Source: Desulforamulus reducens MI-1 (GTDB taxonomy: Bacteria; Bacillota; Desulfotomaculia; Desulfotomaculales; Desulfotomaculaceae). From it: a stretch of DNA of 64,000 nt. This document shows positions 25,965-36,574 of this stretch, piece after piece. Both the position numbers and the translations under genes were made by a program. Below the pieces are notes generated by a model, which was given only the letters and a program-made list of their open reading frames with translations, did not search any database and had not been told where the DNA came from. The number at the start of each line of letters is the position of its first letter. The stretch's first letter is position 1. The DNA is taken from contig NC_009253.1 in assembly GCF_000016165.1 (NCBI RefSeq), forward strand, positions 248,001 to 312,000. The letters are read 5' to 3'.

Positions 25965-26004
25965 TTAAAGGTAAGGGTCACCAAATGGTGGCCCTTACCT
26001 TTAA
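25965..26004 (+). terminator. Bidirectional-looking terminator after amrS
   Basis: Thirteen-bp perfect outer stem (25965-25977 with 25992-26004) with an inner CCA/TGG pair. The flanks are only moderately T-rich. Confidence 0.65.
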
Positions 26005-26191
26005 TAACAGGGGGAATAGCTTTCAAGGTTTTAGCCATACCTCAAGACCGTCCAAGGGATTGGCAGTACCTACATAAATATGACCCTTAAGGATAGCCGA
26101 GAAGCAGCGATATTTTCTATAAACAAGAATTTTTTATAAACAGGACGGGCCTCACTAATTTAAGTAATCCAAAAAATAATGAACAAAGGTA
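26005..26191. other. Gene-free spacer before argC
   Basis: No reading frame with a ribosome site and no tRNA or clear riboswitch fold was seen. It becomes strongly AT-rich toward the argC promoter. Confidence 0.4.
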
Positions 26192-26229
26192 TTGTTTTTT
26201 ATGCAACCGAATGTATAATTATAAACATA
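26192..26229 (+). promoter_or_regulatory. argC promoter with an overlapping ArgR-like palindrome
   Basis: TTGTTT (26192-26197), 16-nt spacer, perfect -10 TATAAT (26214-26219). An AT-rich imperfect palindrome (aatgtataattataaacata, 26210-26229) covers the -10 and resembles an ARG box; another tgtataaat follows at 26232. Repression by ArgR/AhrC with arginine is expected for this operon but not proven here. Confidence 0.5.
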
Positions 26230-26299
26230 GCTGTATAAATAACCTATAAATATATAGATTAAATAAATATAATTCACCTAAAAATTGGAGGTGCCAGAT

Positions 26300-27340
26300 A
26301 TGATCAAAGTCGGAGTGGTGGGTGCTACGGGTTATGCCGGTGCGGAACTGGTACGGTTACTATCCCGCCATCCAAAGGTTGAGTTAACCATGCTTACTTC
26401 CCAAACCTATGCAGGGAAACCCATGTGGGAGGTGTTTCCCCATTTATATGGCATTGTGGATAACACGCTGGAAGAGCTGAATATTCCTAAGTTGGTTGCC
26501 AACTGTGATGTAATTTTTACTGCGTTACCCCACGGGCATGCCATGCCCATTGCCCAGGAGGTTATGAAAAAAAGCAAGCGGTTAATCGACCTGGGAGCAG
26601 ATTTTCGCCTCAAGGACGTGAATATCTATCAAGCCTGGTACAAAACAGAACATACCGCACAACTTTTATTAAATAATGCTGTTTACGGGCTGCCGGAGCT
26701 ATACCGGGAAATAATTAAACAAAGTGTCATTGTGGCAAACCCGGGTTGTTATCCTACCAGTGTTATCTTAGGTTTAGCACCCTTGCTCACCAATGAAATG
26801 GTTGACACAAAAACCTTAATCATTGATGCAAAATCCGGTGTGTCCGGGGCGGGTCGTGGTTTAAGTTTAAAAACACATTTTTCGGAAACCACCAATAACT
26901 TTCAAGCTTATGGAGTGGCCACCCATCGTCATACACCAGAAATTGAACAGGAACTGGCCCTGTTAGCTGGTAACCCTGTTACCGTTAGTTTTACGCCCCA
27001 CCTGACACCGATGATTCGGGGCATACTTAGTACCATCTATGCAAGTTTAATCAACAACGTAACAACAGAAGAACTTACGGCAATATACCGGCAGTTCTAT
27101 CAGGGAGAACGGTTTGTACGGGTGCTCCCGGCAGGCATGTATCCGACAACCAAAGGGGTCGCGGGATCCAATCACTGTGATATTTCGGTTACAGTGGATG
27201 TCCGGACAAAAAGGGTTATTGTCTTGTCTGCCATCGATAACCTTATAAAAGGAGCGGCAGGTCAAGCTGTGCAGAATCTGAATGTAATGCTTGGTTTACC
27301 AGAAGACACCGCCCTGGATTTTGCAGGGATATATCCATAG
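26300..27340 (+). CDS. argC: N-acetyl-gamma-glutamyl-phosphate reductase
   Basis: NADPH-dependent reduction of N-acetylglutamyl phosphate to the semialdehyde. The 346-aa protein shows the Rossmann start GVVGATGYAGAELVRLL, the catalytic Cys150 in VANPGCYPTS and the GAGRGLS and TPHLTPM(I)RGIL segments. ATG 26300 lies 7 nt after GGAGGTG; a TTG at 26285 precedes that ribosome site. It is the first gene of argCJBD-carB-argFGH. Confidence 0.97.
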   Translation: MIKVGVVGATGYAGAELVRLLSRHPKVELTMLTSQTYAGKPMWEVFPHLYGIVDNTLEELNIPKLVANCDVIFTALPHGHAMPIAQEVMKKSKRLIDLGADFRLKDVNIYQAWYKTEHTAQLLLNNAVYGLPELYREIIKQSVIVANPGCYPTSVILGLAPLLTNEMVDTKTLIIDAKSGVSGAGRGLSLKTHFSETTNNFQAYGVATHRHTPEIEQELALLAGNPVTVSFTPHLTPMIRGILSTIYASLINNVTTEELTAIYRQFYQGERFVRVLPAGMYPTTKGVAGSNHCDISVTVDVRTKRVIVLSAIDNLIKGAAGQAVQNLNVMLGLPEDTALDFAGIYP

Positions 27341-27351
27341 GAGGAAAGCGT

Positions 27352-28569
27352 ATGAAAGAGAAAGCAATTAACATAATCAAAGGCGGCGTGACCTCGGCCA
27401 AGGGTTTTTTAGCCGGGGCTGTGGCTGCGGGACTGAAAAAAAACGACCTACTGGATCTGGCTTTGATCTATTCAGAAGTGCCAGCCAGTGTGGCTGGTGT
27501 CTATACAACCAACCGGGTAAAGGCTGCTCCACTGGAATTAACCAAGCAGAGAGTGTCCGGTGGTATTGGGCAGGCAGTCATTATTAATGCAGGCAATGCC
27601 AATGCCTGCACCGGGGAGCAGGGAATGCCGGCGGCCATGGAAATGGCCCGGTCTGCGGCGGTGGCCCTGGACATACCTGAAGAATATGTCATGGTGGCAT
27701 CCACCGGGGTGATTGGGGTACCACTGCCAGTAGAAAAGATTGTTAAGGCGGTGCCCGGAGCAGCATCTTCACTCAGTAAAGAAGGACATGACCTAGCCTG
27801 TCAGGCTATTATGACCACCGATCTAGTACCTAAGGAATATGCTGTCCAGGTACAGATAGGAGAAAAGGTGGTTACCATCGGTGGTATGGCCAAGGGTTCA
27901 GGGATGATTCACCCGAACATGGCTACCATGCTATGCTTTATTACCACAGATGCTGTCATTGCCAGTGATGTGCTGCAGGGGGCCCTCAAAGGGTCTGTGG
28001 ATGATTCCTTTAATATGATTACAGTAGACGGAGATACCAGTACCAATGATATGGTGGTGGTACTGGCCAACGGACTGGCCGATAACCCGGCAATTCAGAT
28101 GGACTCAGAGGATTACCAGACTTTCTGCAAAGGATTGTCAGAAGTATGTAGAGCTCTGGCCAAAAGCATTGCCCGGGATGGGGAAGGTGCCACCCGCTTA
28201 ATTGAAGTTCAGGTGATCGGTGCCCCCTCTGTCCAGGATGCAAGGCTGGCGTCCCGTTCGGTGGCAGGTTCCAATTTGTTTAAGGCGGCAGTTTTTGGCA
28301 AGGACGCCAATTGGGGTCGTATCCTGTGTGCTCTGGGCTACTCCGGCGCCAACTTTGACCCAGCCCTAACAGATATCTTAATCGGGGATGTTGCAGTTGC
28401 AAAGGATGGAGGAGCTGTTCACTTTGATGAAGAACAGGCTCTAAAGATGTTGGAACAGGACCCTGTTAAGGTTTTTGTGGATCTAAAATCCGGTACCCAT
28501 GCTGCCACAGCCTGGGGTTGTGATTTAACCTACGACTACGTAAGGATAAACGGCAGTTATCGGACTTAG
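27352..28569 (+). CDS. argJ: Bifunctional ornithine acetyltransferase / N-acetylglutamate synthase
   Basis: Recycles the acetyl group from N-acetylornithine to glutamate. The 405-aa precursor self-cleaves before the nucleophilic Thr192, seen in HPNMATMLCF, giving alpha and beta subunits. N-terminal YTTNRVKAAP and C-terminal GKDANWGRILCALGYS fit the family. With argJ present, argA and argE are not needed, and none is in the window. 11 nt separate it from argC; the ribosome site is AGGAGG. Confidence 0.97.
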   Translation: MKEKAINIIKGGVTSAKGFLAGAVAAGLKKNDLLDLALIYSEVPASVAGVYTTNRVKAAPLELTKQRVSGGIGQAVIINAGNANACTGEQGMPAAMEMARSAAVALDIPEEYVMVASTGVIGVPLPVEKIVKAVPGAASSLSKEGHDLACQAIMTTDLVPKEYAVQVQIGEKVVTIGGMAKGSGMIHPNMATMLCFITTDAVIASDVLQGALKGSVDDSFNMITVDGDTSTNDMVVVLANGLADNPAIQMDSEDYQTFCKGLSEVCRALAKSIARDGEGATRLIEVQVIGAPSVQDARLASRSVAGSNLFKAAVFGKDANWGRILCALGYSGANFDPALTDILIGDVAVAKDGGAVHFDEEQALKMLEQDPVKVFVDLKSGTHAATAWGCDLTYDYVRINGSYRT

Positions 28570-28637
28570 TCCTTCTTATTTAGCCATTGGCTAAGCGAAG
28601 AGCCAACTAAATGAAGAATATCAAAGGAGATATTGCC

Positions 28638-29501
28638 ATGATAAGTCCGTTAGAGAAGGCAGGCATCCTGGTGGAGGCCTTACCCTATATAAAAAAGTTT
28701 TCTGGTAAAACCATTGTCATCAAATACGGTGGTCATGCCATGCTTAACGCAGATTTAAAAAAAGCTGTGATGACTGATCTGGTTCTCATGAAGTTTGTTG
28801 GTATTAATCCTGTGGTGGTACACGGCGGTGGGCCGGAAATTACCGGCATGCTGCATCGGCTGGGTATCGAATCACAGTTTGTCAGTGGCCTGAGGGTAAC
28901 CGATGCCCCTACTATGGAAGTGGTGGAGATGGTCTTGGGCAAATTAAACAAAGAGATTGTTGCCCTGATCAACGGTCTAGGTGGGCGTAGTGTCGGACTG
29001 TCTGGCAAGGATGCCAACTTGATCATGGCCAATAAAAAATACAGCAATGATTGCCAGGATATTGGTTTTGTGGGTGAAGTGACAGGGGTTAATCCCCAAC
29101 TGCTGCAGACCGTGATCCAGGAAGGTTATATTCCGGTGGTGTCCCCTGTGGGTATTAGCACCGAGGGAGAAACCTACAACATTAATGCAGACACTGTGGC
29201 TTCTGCCATTGCCACAGCACTAAAGGCTGATAAATTAATCATTTTAACGGATGTGGAGGGGATTTTGGAAGATCGTCAGGACAAAGGAACTTTGATCTCC
29301 ACCGTTAAGATGGAGGATATTCCAAGGTTAATTGAGAGAGGTGTTATCCAGGGTGGCATGATACCAAAGGTAGAGTGCTGTATGCAAGCCATTCAGACAG
29401 GTGTTGCTACCACACACATTCTGGATGGTCGGGTGCCCCATTCCATCTTGCTGGAGGTTTTTACCGACAAAGGTATCGGAACAATGGTGGTTTCGGATTA
29501 A
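28638..29501 (+). CDS. argB: Acetylglutamate kinase
   Basis: Phosphorylates N-acetylglutamate. The 287-aa amino-acid-kinase fold has VIKYGGHAM (phosphate-binding Lys), the VVHGGGPEI loop, SGKDANLI and the LTDVEGI strand. An N-terminal helix before the fold ([17 protein letters not shown]) resembles arginine-inhibited hexameric enzymes. ATG 28638 follows AAAGGAG (28623-28629); an upstream ATG at 28611 lies before the ribosome site. Confidence 0.97.
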   Translation: MISPLEKAGILVEALPYIKKFSGKTIVIKYGGHAMLNADLKKAVMTDLVLMKFVGINPVVVHGGGPEITGMLHRLGIESQFVSGLRVTDAPTMEVVEMVLGKLNKEIVALINGLGGRSVGLSGKDANLIMANKKYSNDCQDIGFVGEVTGVNPQLLQTVIQEGYIPVVSPVGISTEGETYNINADTVASAIATALKADKLIILTDVEGILEDRQDKGTLISTVKMEDIPRLIERGVIQGGMIPKVECCMQAIQTGVATTHILDGRVPHSILLEVFTDKGIGTMVVSD

Positions 29502-29514
29502 AAGGGGTGTTAAG

Positions 29515-30705
29515 ATGAACAATCAAGAGATACTGGCAATGGGCCAGCAATACGTGATGAATACCTACGGGCGTTTGCCAATGGCCCTGGTAAAGGGCCA
29601 AGGGGCCTGGGTCTGGGATGCAGACGGCCGTCAATATTTAGATTTTGTCAGTGGAATTGCAGTTAATTGCTTGGGGCATGCCCACCCAGAGGTGGCCGAG
29701 GCTGTTTGTAAGCAGGTCAAAACCCTTTTGCACTGCTCCAACATCTATTGGATCGAACCTCAGGTAAAGTTAGCCAAACTGCTGGTGGAAAATTCCTGTG
29801 CTGATAAGGCGTTTTTTTGCAACAGTGGTGCCGAGGCCAACGAAGGGGCCATTAAATTAGCCAGGAAGTATGCCAAGCAACACCTTGGTCCGGACAAATA
29901 TGAGATCATAACTGCCACCAATTCCTTCCATGGACGTACACTGGCCACTGTTACAGCCACAGGCCAGACCAAATATCAAAGGGGCTTAGATCCCTTGCCC
30001 CAGGGCTTTGCCTACGTTCCCTTTAATGATTTAGAGGCATTGAAAAACACCATTGGTCCCCATACCTGTGCTGTAATGCTGGAGCCGGTGCAAGGGGAAG
30101 GTGGCGTCATTCCGGCGGCCCAGGCTTACCTAGAAGGGGTAAAACAACTCTGCGAGGAAAAAGGGCTGCTTTTAATCTTTGATGAAGTCCAATGTGGCCT
30201 GGGGCGTACTGGGAAATTCTTAGGATACCAGCATTACGGAGTAGAGCCGGATATTATTACACTGGCCAAGGCCCTGGGAGGCGGTTTCCCCATCGGAGCC
30301 ATGTTGGCCAAAGAACAGGTGGCACAGGCCTTTCAGCCCGGCGACCATGCCAGCACCTTTGGGGGTAATCCACTGGCTGCCACCGCCTCCCTGGCGACTA
30401 TGGAAACCCTGCTTCAGAAGGGTGTGCTGGAAAATGCCTGGCAGATGGGAGAATATTTTAAGGCAGAACTAACCAAGCTGGCTGCGGAAGTACCCCTTGT
30501 CAAGGAAGTGCGGGGCTTAGGCTTAATGATCGGACTAGAACTTGGTATTGAAGGGAAAGATATTGTGGCCCACTGCCTGGAGCAAGGATTATTAATCAAT
30601 TGCACCAACGGAAATGTTTTGCGATTTTTGCCGCCCCTCATCATTACGAAGGATGAAATAGACCAGGCCGTGCAGATACTGAAAAGGGCCATGCTGGTTG
30701 TATAA
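29515..30705 (+). CDS. argD: Acetylornithine aminotransferase
   Basis: PLP aminotransferase of class III, 396 aa, making N-acetylornithine from the semialdehyde with glutamate. Seen are [40 protein letters not shown] and the PLP lysine in [14 protein letters not shown]. The start ATG 29515 is 13 nt after argB. A longer frame from 29401 lies within argB and is not used. Confidence 0.97.
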   Translation: MNNQEILAMGQQYVMNTYGRLPMALVKGQGAWVWDADGRQYLDFVSGIAVNCLGHAHPEVAEAVCKQVKTLLHCSNIYWIEPQVKLAKLLVENSCADKAFFCNSGAEANEGAIKLARKYAKQHLGPDKYEIITATNSFHGRTLATVTATGQTKYQRGLDPLPQGFAYVPFNDLEALKNTIGPHTCAVMLEPVQGEGGVIPAAQAYLEGVKQLCEEKGLLLIFDEVQCGLGRTGKFLGYQHYGVEPDIITLAKALGGGFPIGAMLAKEQVAQAFQPGDHASTFGGNPLAATASLATMETLLQKGVLENAWQMGEYFKAELTKLAAEVPLVKEVRGLGLMIGLELGIEGKDIVAHCLEQGLLINCTNGNVLRFLPPLIITKDEIDQAVQILKRAMLVV

Positions 30706-30713
30706 GGAGGGTT

Positions 30714-33700
30714 ATGATGCCCAAACGGAAAGAGATCAAGACCGTACTGGTCATAGGGTCCGGACCGATTATCATCGGTCAGGCCGCAGAATTTGACTAT
30801 GCCGGAACCCAGGCTTGCAAGGCTCTCCGGGAAGAGGGCATCAGGGTGGTATTGGTTAACTCCAACCCTGCCACCATTATGACTGACGCTGATATTGCTG
30901 ATGTGGTCTATGTGGAGCCCTTAACCTGGCAAAGCATTGAAAAAATTATTGCCAAAGAAAAACCGGATGGTTTATTGCCAACCCTGGGGGGGCAAACTGG
31001 TTTGAACATGGCTGTGGAACTGGCTGAGCAGGGTATCTTAGATAAATATGGTGTTACGCTACTGGGGACCACCCTGGAAACCATCAAAAGGGCTGAGGAC
31101 CGGGAACTGTTTAGGGCCACCATGCTGGAGATTGGGGAACCCATTCCAGAAAGCACCATTGCCAGTACACTAGAAGAATGCATTGAGTTTGCCAACAAGA
31201 TTGGATATCCCTTGATCGTTCGCCCGGCCTACACCCTGGGTGGCACCGGGGGTGGCATCGTTAAGGATGAGAAGGAATTAACTGCCACCTGTCACCGGGG
31301 CTTAAAAATGAGTATGATTAACCAGGTGTTGCTGGAACGCAGTGTAGCCGGTTGGAAAGAGATTGAATACGAGGTTATGCGGGATAACGCTGACAACTGT
31401 ATTACCATTTGCAATATGGAGAACATCGACCCGGTGGGCGTGCATACCGGCGATAGCATTGTGGTGGCTCCTTCGCAAACCCTGGCGGACCGGGAATACC
31501 AGATGCTCCGCACTGCTTCTTTAAAGATTATCCGGGCCCTGAAGGTGGCTGGAGGTTGCAATGTGCAGTTTGCCCTGGACCCTCATAGTATGGAATACAT
31601 TGTCATTGAAGTAAATCCCAGGGTTAGCCGTTCCTCGGCCCTGGCTTCCAAGGCTACGGGCTATCCCATTGCCAAGCTGGCAGCTAAAATAGCCATTGGA
31701 CTTAATTTAGACGAAATAAATAACCCGGTAACTGGTAAAACGACGGCCTGTTTTGAACCCACCCTAGACTATGTGGTGGTAAAAATTCCTCGTTGGCCCT
31801 TTGACAAGTTTGCCAGTGGTGACCGGATTCTGGGTACCCAGATGAAGGCCACTGGGGAAGTCATGGCCATTGACCGAAGCTTTGAGGGAGCCCTGATGAA
31901 GGCAGTCCGCTCCCTGGAGATTGGTGTGGACAGTATTCAAATGAAGGGCAGTGCCAGTTGGACCGAGATGGAACTTGAAAGTAAGCTGAGCCGCCCGGAT
32001 GATGAACGACTCTTTGTGATTGCCGAAGCCTTTCGCCGTTACTGGACCATGAAAGAAATTCAACAGCTTACCGGCATTGACTACTGGTTCCTAGAAAAGA
32101 TCAAGGATCTGGTTGTGTTAGAACAACAAATTCGCAATGTCGGTAGTCTGCCGGCACAGGATTTATTGCGCAGGGCCAAGGCCTGTGGACTTTCAGATGC
32201 ACAAATCGGGCGGCTTTGTGGCAAGACCATGCAAGATATTCGGAATTTGAGAAAAGCATACAACATCCTCCCCACCTACAAAGTGGTGGACACCTGTGCG
32301 GCGGAATTTGAGGCGTCTACGCCCTATTACTATTCCACCTACGATTGGGAGGATGAGGTGGAAGTTTCCAGTCGAAAAAAAGTGATTGTCCTAGGCTCCG
32401 GGCCCATCCGTATCGGGCAGGGAGTGGAGTTTGATTATTGCTCGGTTCACTCCGTTTGGGGTTTGCAGAGAGAAAAGATAGAAGCTATTATCATTAATAA
32501 CAACCCGGAAACCGTGTCCACGGATTTTGACACCGCAGATAAGCTTTATTTTGAGCCCTTAACCATAGAGGATGTAATGAATATCATCGAGAAGGAAAAA
32601 CCCCTGGGCGTGATTGTTCAGTTCGGTGGCCAGACAGCCATTAATCTGGCCGGGGACTTGGCCGAAATGGGTGTCAAGATCCTAGGAACCCCCATTGAGG
32701 GCATCGACGCGGCGGAGGATCGGGAAAAGTTTGAAAAACTACTGAAGGGACTAGGAATCCCTCAAACCGAGGGGAAAACAGCAACCAATGTTGAGGAAGC
32801 CCAGAAAATTGCCGCAGAACTTGGTTTTCCGGTACTGGTACGGCCCTCCTATGTGCTGGGCGGGCGGGCCATGGAGATTGTCTATAACGAGGATCAACTT
32901 CTTAAATATATGTCCACTGCCGTGCAGGTTTCTCCCAAGCACCCGGTACTGGTGGATAAGTATGTCCGGGGAAAAGAGGTCGAGGTGGATGCCATTGGTG
33001 ATGGGGAGAATATTTTTATTCCTGGCATCATGGAACATATTGAGCGGGCAGGTGTTCACTCTGGGGACAGCATTGCGGTTTATCCACCCCAGAGCTTAAA
33101 TCAGCAGGAAATGGAACAGGTGGTGGATTACACCCTGCGTATAGGAAAAGGATTAAAAATTTGTGGTTTGATGAATATTCAGTACGTTGTGGGGGAAGAG
33201 GGTGTCTTTGTACTGGAAGTAAATCCCCGGGCATCCCGCACCGTGCCGGTCCTTTCCAAAGTCACCGGTGTTCCGATGGTGCAAGCGGCCACCCGCTGTA
33301 TGCTAGGCAACAGCTTGTCAGATATGGGCTATGGTTGTGGTCTGGGGCCTGTTTCTAATTATATAACCGTCAAGGCCCCGGTTTTCTCCTTTGAAAAACT
33401 AAGTTTGGTGGAAACTTCCTTAGGACCGGAAATGAAATCCACTGGCGAGGTGATGGGGGTTGATCAAAACTTCTCCCATGCCTTCTACAAGGCCATGACA
33501 GCGGCGGGGCTAAAGGTAGCGAAAAGCGGTACAGTTTTATTTTCTGTGGCAGAACGGGATAAATTAGAGGCCGTGGCTGTGGCCAGGCAGTATGCCAGCT
33601 TGGGCTTTAAACTTTATGCCACTACCCATACTGCTGCTACCTTAAGCTCTGCGGGACTCCCGGTGCTAAATACCGAAGATCCCCTCTCTCTGGTGCGTTC

Positions 33701-33941
33701 AGGCAAAGTACAAATGGTGGTCAACACACCCACCAAAGGAAAAGTATCTGGCAGACCCGGCTTTCGCCTGCGCCGGTTAGCGTCTGAGTATAAAGTACCC
33801 TGCTTAACTTCCCTGGATACGGCCCGAGCCATGGCCGTCGTACTAACTGATCTGTTGCAGGGGGAACCAGTGTTGCCGGTATCCTTAAATCAATTTACAA
33901 AGTTTCTCAATGATAAAGAGCCGGTACAAAATGCAGGCTAA
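30714..33941 (+). CDS. carB: Carbamoyl-phosphate synthase large subunit
   Basis: Makes carbamoyl phosphate from bicarbonate, ammonia and two ATP. The 1075-aa protein holds two homologous halves. Each starts with a VLGSGPIxIGQ motif (residues about 10 and 560) and an ATP-grasp fold (about 125-330 and 670-860), with an oligomerisation domain between. An MGS-like allosteric domain is at the C-terminus (about 935-1060). The small subunit carA, which supplies ammonia from glutamine, is not next to it or anywhere in this window. Between argD and argF its product would feed citrulline synthesis. ATG 30714 or 30717 both fit the AAGGAGGG site. Confidence 0.97.
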   Translation: MMPKRKEIKTVLVIGSGPIIIGQAAEFDYAGTQACKALREEGIRVVLVNSNPATIMTDADIADVVYVEPLTWQSIEKIIAKEKPDGLLPTLGGQTGLNMAVELAEQGILDKYGVTLLGTTLETIKRAEDRELFRATMLEIGEPIPESTIASTLEECIEFANKIGYPLIVRPAYTLGGTGGGIVKDEKELTATCHRGLKMSMINQVLLERSVAGWKEIEYEVMRDNADNCITICNMENIDPVGVHTGDSIVVAPSQTLADREYQMLRTASLKIIRALKVAGGCNVQFALDPHSMEYIVIEVNPRVSRSSALASKATGYPIAKLAAKIAIGLNLDEINNPVTGKTTACFEPTLDYVVVKIPRWPFDKFASGDRILGTQMKATGEVMAIDRSFEGALMKAVRSLEIGVDSIQMKGSASWTEMELESKLSRPDDERLFVIAEAFRRYWTMKEIQQLTGIDYWFLEKIKDLVVLEQQIRNVGSLPAQDLLRRAKACGLSDAQIGRLCGKTMQDIRNLRKAYNILPTYKVVDTCAAEFEASTPYYYSTYDWEDEVEVSSRKKVIVLGSGPIRIGQGVEFDYCSVHSVWGLQREKIEAIIINNNPETVSTDFDTADKLYFEPLTIEDVMNIIEKEKPLGVIVQFGGQTAINLAGDLAEMGVKILGTPIEGIDAAEDREKFEKLLKGLGIPQTEGKTATNVEEAQKIAAELGFPVLVRPSYVLGGRAMEIVYNEDQLLKYMSTAVQVSPKHPVLVDKYVRGKEVEVDAIGDGENIFIPGIMEHIERAGVHSGDSIAVYPPQSLNQQEMEQVVDYTLRIGKGLKICGLMNIQYVVGEEGVFVLEVNPRASRTVPVLSKVTGVPMVQAATRCMLGNSLSDMGYGCGLGPVSNYITVKAPVFSFEKLSLVETSLGPEMKSTGEVMGVDQNFSHAFYKAMTAAGLKVAKSGTVLFSVAERDKLEAVAVARQYASLGFKLYATTHTAATLSSAGLPVLNTEDPLSLVRSGKVQMVVNTPTKGKVSGRPGFRLRRLASEYKVPCLTSLDTARAMAVVLTDLLQGEPVLPVSLNQFTKFLNDKEPVQNAG

Positions 33942-33943
33942 TA

Positions 33944-34018
33944 TGCATACGGGTAAACTAAGCCTCCGCCATACCTAAAAGGTAAAAGGCTTTAGGTATG
34001 GGTGGAAGCTAAGTTTTT
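33944..34018 (+). repeat. Palindromic spacer element between carB and argF
   Basis: An inner 11-bp perfect stem (CCATACCTAAA/TTTAGGTATGG) sits within outer arms AAACTAAGC...GCTAAGTTTTT. The outer arms match the repeat at 52857-52968. The T-run makes it terminator-like, yet argF is part of the same pathway and follows at once. Confidence 0.65.
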
Positions 34019-34035
34019 CTAAGGAGGTTATGAAG

Positions 34036-34983
34036 ATGGAGAAAATAAATGATTGTTTAAAGGGCAGGGACCTTTTGACCCTGCATGATTATACCGTTGA
34101 CGAGGTAAAGTTAATTCTACAGGAAGCCCAACGGATTAAAGCAATGCAAAAGGCGGGTATCCCCCATCCTTACCTGCAGGGAAAAACCTTGGGTATGATC
34201 TTTCAAAAAAGTTCTACCCGCACCAGGGTTAGCTTTGAAGTGGGCATGTATCAGTTGGGCGGCTATGCACTGTTCCTCAGCCCCAAGGATATCCAAATGG
34301 GGCGTGGGGAATCCGTTGCCGACACCGCCCGGGTGTTGTCCCGCATGCTAGATGGCATTATGATCCGTACCTTTGCCCAGGAAGAAGTGGAGGAACTGGC
34401 TGAGTATGCAGATATACCTGTCATTAACGGACTCACTGATCGAACTCATCCCTGCCAAATTTTAGCTGATTTTTTAACCATTCAAGAACATAAAGGACAA
34501 CTGGCGGGTTTAAAACTGGCCTACGTGGGGGACGGTAATAATATTGCCCACTCACTGTTGTACGGCTGTGCCAAGGTTGGTATGGACATCTGTGTGGCTT
34601 CGCCGGAGGGTTACCAACCCGATGCCCAGATTGTAAGTCAAGCCAAAGAGGATGCTCGTACCACCGGTGCAAAAGTTGAAGTGGTTAGCGATCCGGTGGT
34701 GGCCATGCAGGCTGCCGATGTGGTAATAACCGACGTCTGGGCCAGCATGGGGCAGGAAGCCGAGCAAAGGGAACGGGAAAGGGCCTTTGCAGGTTATCAA
34801 GTAAACAGCGATTTATGTGCCCATGCTAAGCCGGACTTTATTTTCCTGCATTGTTTGCCAGCCCATCGGGGTGAAGAAGTGACGGCCGAAATTATTGACG
34901 GCCCCCATTCGGTGGTATGGGATGAAGCAGAAAACCGTCTGCATGCTCAAAAAGCTGTCATGGCCCTATTGATACAGAGCTAA
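34036..34983 (+). CDS. argF: Ornithine carbamoyltransferase
   Basis: Forms citrulline from ornithine and carbamoyl phosphate. The 315-aa trimer-type protein has the phosphate loop SSTRTRVSFE, MGRGESVADTARV, HPCQILADF, the DVWASMGQE stretch (the SMG loop) and HCLPAHRGEEV with the reactive Cys. I place the start at ATG 34036, 8 nt after AAGGAGG; ATG 34030 is only 2 nt from that site. Confidence 0.96.
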   Translation: MEKINDCLKGRDLLTLHDYTVDEVKLILQEAQRIKAMQKAGIPHPYLQGKTLGMIFQKSSTRTRVSFEVGMYQLGGYALFLSPKDIQMGRGESVADTARVLSRMLDGIMIRTFAQEEVEELAEYADIPVINGLTDRTHPCQILADFLTIQEHKGQLAGLKLAYVGDGNNIAHSLLYGCAKVGMDICVASPEGYQPDAQIVSQAKEDARTTGAKVEVVSDPVVAMQAADVVITDVWASMGQEAEQRERERAFAGYQVNSDLCAHAKPDFIFLHCLPAHRGEEVTAEIIDGPHSVVWDEAENRLHAQKAVMALLIQS

Positions 34984-35007
34984 AGCCGGACATTTCTTAT
35001 GGCTCGG

Positions 35008-35095
35008 CCTTGGGCCATGAGCCATGGGCCTTTTGGTGCATGTTTTGTTTAGGGGTCTTTTGCTCATGGCCCAAGGCACACGGCCCATGGCCCGG
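35008..35095. repeat. GCCATGAGC palindromic repeat between argF and argG
   Basis: CCTTGGGCCATGAGC (35008-35022) is perfectly complementary to GCTCATGGCCCAAGG (35062-35076). Further gggccatgagccatgggcc units lie beside it. It belongs to the spacer family also at 9168, 44891 and 51130. The rest of the spacer to argG is AT-rich and without a gene. Confidence 0.75.
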
Positions 35096-35234
35096 TATAT
35101 TTTTATTAGTGTTAAGATATGGTGGTAAATAAGTATACATTTCAATGGTAATAAATATTTATGCACCAGTAGGAATATAAAATAATTTGTCGAAAACAAT
35201 AGGCAAAAGCTTATATCGAAAGGAGTCTTTTGCA

Positions 35235-36440
35235 ATGCCAAAGGTTGTACTTGCTTATTCCGGAGGTCTAGATACCTCTGTTATTATTGCTTGGCTGAAG
35301 GAAAACTACGGTTACGAAGTGATAGCCGTTACTGCCGATCTGGGACAGGGAGAAGAACTGGCTCCCTTGGAGGAAAAAGCCCTTCAGAGTGGTGCCAGCA
35401 AAATATATATTGAAGACCTGCGTAAGGAATTCGTCGAAGATTATATCTGGCCCACCCTAAAGGCCGGGGCCATTTACGAAGGGAAATACCTGCTGGGAAC
35501 CTCCTTTGCCCGGCCATTAATTGCAAAAAAGCTAGTTGAAATTGCAGAAAAAGAAGGCGCAGTGGCTGTGGCCCACGGTGCCACCGGCAAGGGCAATGAC
35601 CAAGTCCGTTTCGAACTGGGTGTCAAGGCCCTGGCCCCTCACCTGAAAGTCATTGCTCCTTGGCGGGAATGGGATATTCGTTCCCGGGAAGATGCCATTG
35701 ATTACGCTGAAGCCAGGGGTATTCCAGTGCCTGTAACCAAGAAAAGTATTTATAGTAGGGATCGCAACATCTGGCACATTAGCCATGAGGGTGGCGAATT
35801 GGAAAGCCCGGCCAATGCGGCGTCCTACGATATGCTGATGCTGACGGTTCCCCCGGAAAAGGCCCCGGACCAGCCCACCTATGTGGAAATCGGCTTTGAG
35901 AAGGGGATTCCTGTTTCTATAAACGGTGAGCTAATGGACAGCATCGGCCTGCTGGAAAAACTGAATGTGATTGGTGGAGAAAACGGCATCGGCATCGTGG
36001 ACATGGTGGAAAACCGCCTGGTGGGTATGAAATCCCGGGGCGTTTACGAAACCCCCGGTGGCGCCATCCTGGTATATGCACACCGGGAACTGGAACTGTT
36101 GACTTTGGACCGGGCCACCCTGCACTATAAAGAACAGATTGCCCTGCGTTATGCCGAATTGGTTTATGACGGTGTTTGGTTTGCACCCCTGCGGGAAGCT
36201 TTGGATGCCTTTGTGGACAATACCCAGCGCACCGTCACCGGTACCGTTAAGTTGAAACTGTATAAAGGCAACATGATGCCTGCCGGAGTAACTTCTCCCT
36301 ATTCCCTATACGATGAAGAACTATCCACCTTTGGCCGGGATGAAGTCTACAACCAGGCCGATGCGGCAGGTTTTATTAATCTTTTTGGCCTTCCCTTAAA
36401 GGTACGGGCCATGATGGAGAAAAAGGCCGGACTCAGATGA
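35235..36440 (+). CDS. argG: Argininosuccinate synthase
   Basis: ATP-dependent joining of citrulline and aspartate. The 401-aa protein begins [17 protein letters not shown] (the N-type ATP pyrophosphatase P-loop) and contains [33 protein letters not shown] and the [11 protein letters not shown] region. ATG 35235 lies behind AAAGGAG; an earlier ATG at 35187 precedes this ribosome site. Confidence 0.98.
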   Translation: MPKVVLAYSGGLDTSVIIAWLKENYGYEVIAVTADLGQGEELAPLEEKALQSGASKIYIEDLRKEFVEDYIWPTLKAGAIYEGKYLLGTSFARPLIAKKLVEIAEKEGAVAVAHGATGKGNDQVRFELGVKALAPHLKVIAPWREWDIRSREDAIDYAEARGIPVPVTKKSIYSRDRNIWHISHEGGELESPANAASYDMLMLTVPPEKAPDQPTYVEIGFEKGIPVSINGELMDSIGLLEKLNVIGGENGIGIVDMVENRLVGMKSRGVYETPGGAILVYAHRELELLTLDRATLHYKEQIALRYAELVYDGVWFAPLREALDAFVDNTQRTVTGTVKLKLYKGNMMPAGVTSPYSLYDEELSTFGRDEVYNQADAAGFINLFGLPLKVRAMMEKKAGLR

Positions 36441-36510
36441 GAAATGTGAGGTGAGAAGTTGGAAGTGAGAATTTATTCTTACATCTAACCTCTCACTTCT
36501 CACTTCTAAA
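36441..36510. repeat. GTGAGAAGTGAG-type imperfect hairpin between argG and argH
   Basis: gtgaggtgagaagttggaagtgagaa can pair with ttacatctaacctctcacttctcacttc. It is built of degenerate gagaagt/gaggt units that differ in sequence from the GCCATGAGC family but hold the same kind of position. Confidence 0.5.
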
Positions 36511-36574
36511 GTTAAGTTATCTAGGCAAGAAACAATGAAAAATAAAAGAAGACATACAGAGGATGTGTAGAACC

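Noticed and set aside
30714-33941. carB as a fused carA-carB
   Set aside because: The length and the motif at the very start show only the large subunit; no glutaminase domain is present.
34984-35095. Repeat array between argF and argG as a CRISPR
   Set aside because: The units are degenerate, adjacent and self-complementary, with no unique spacers of regular length and no cas genes.
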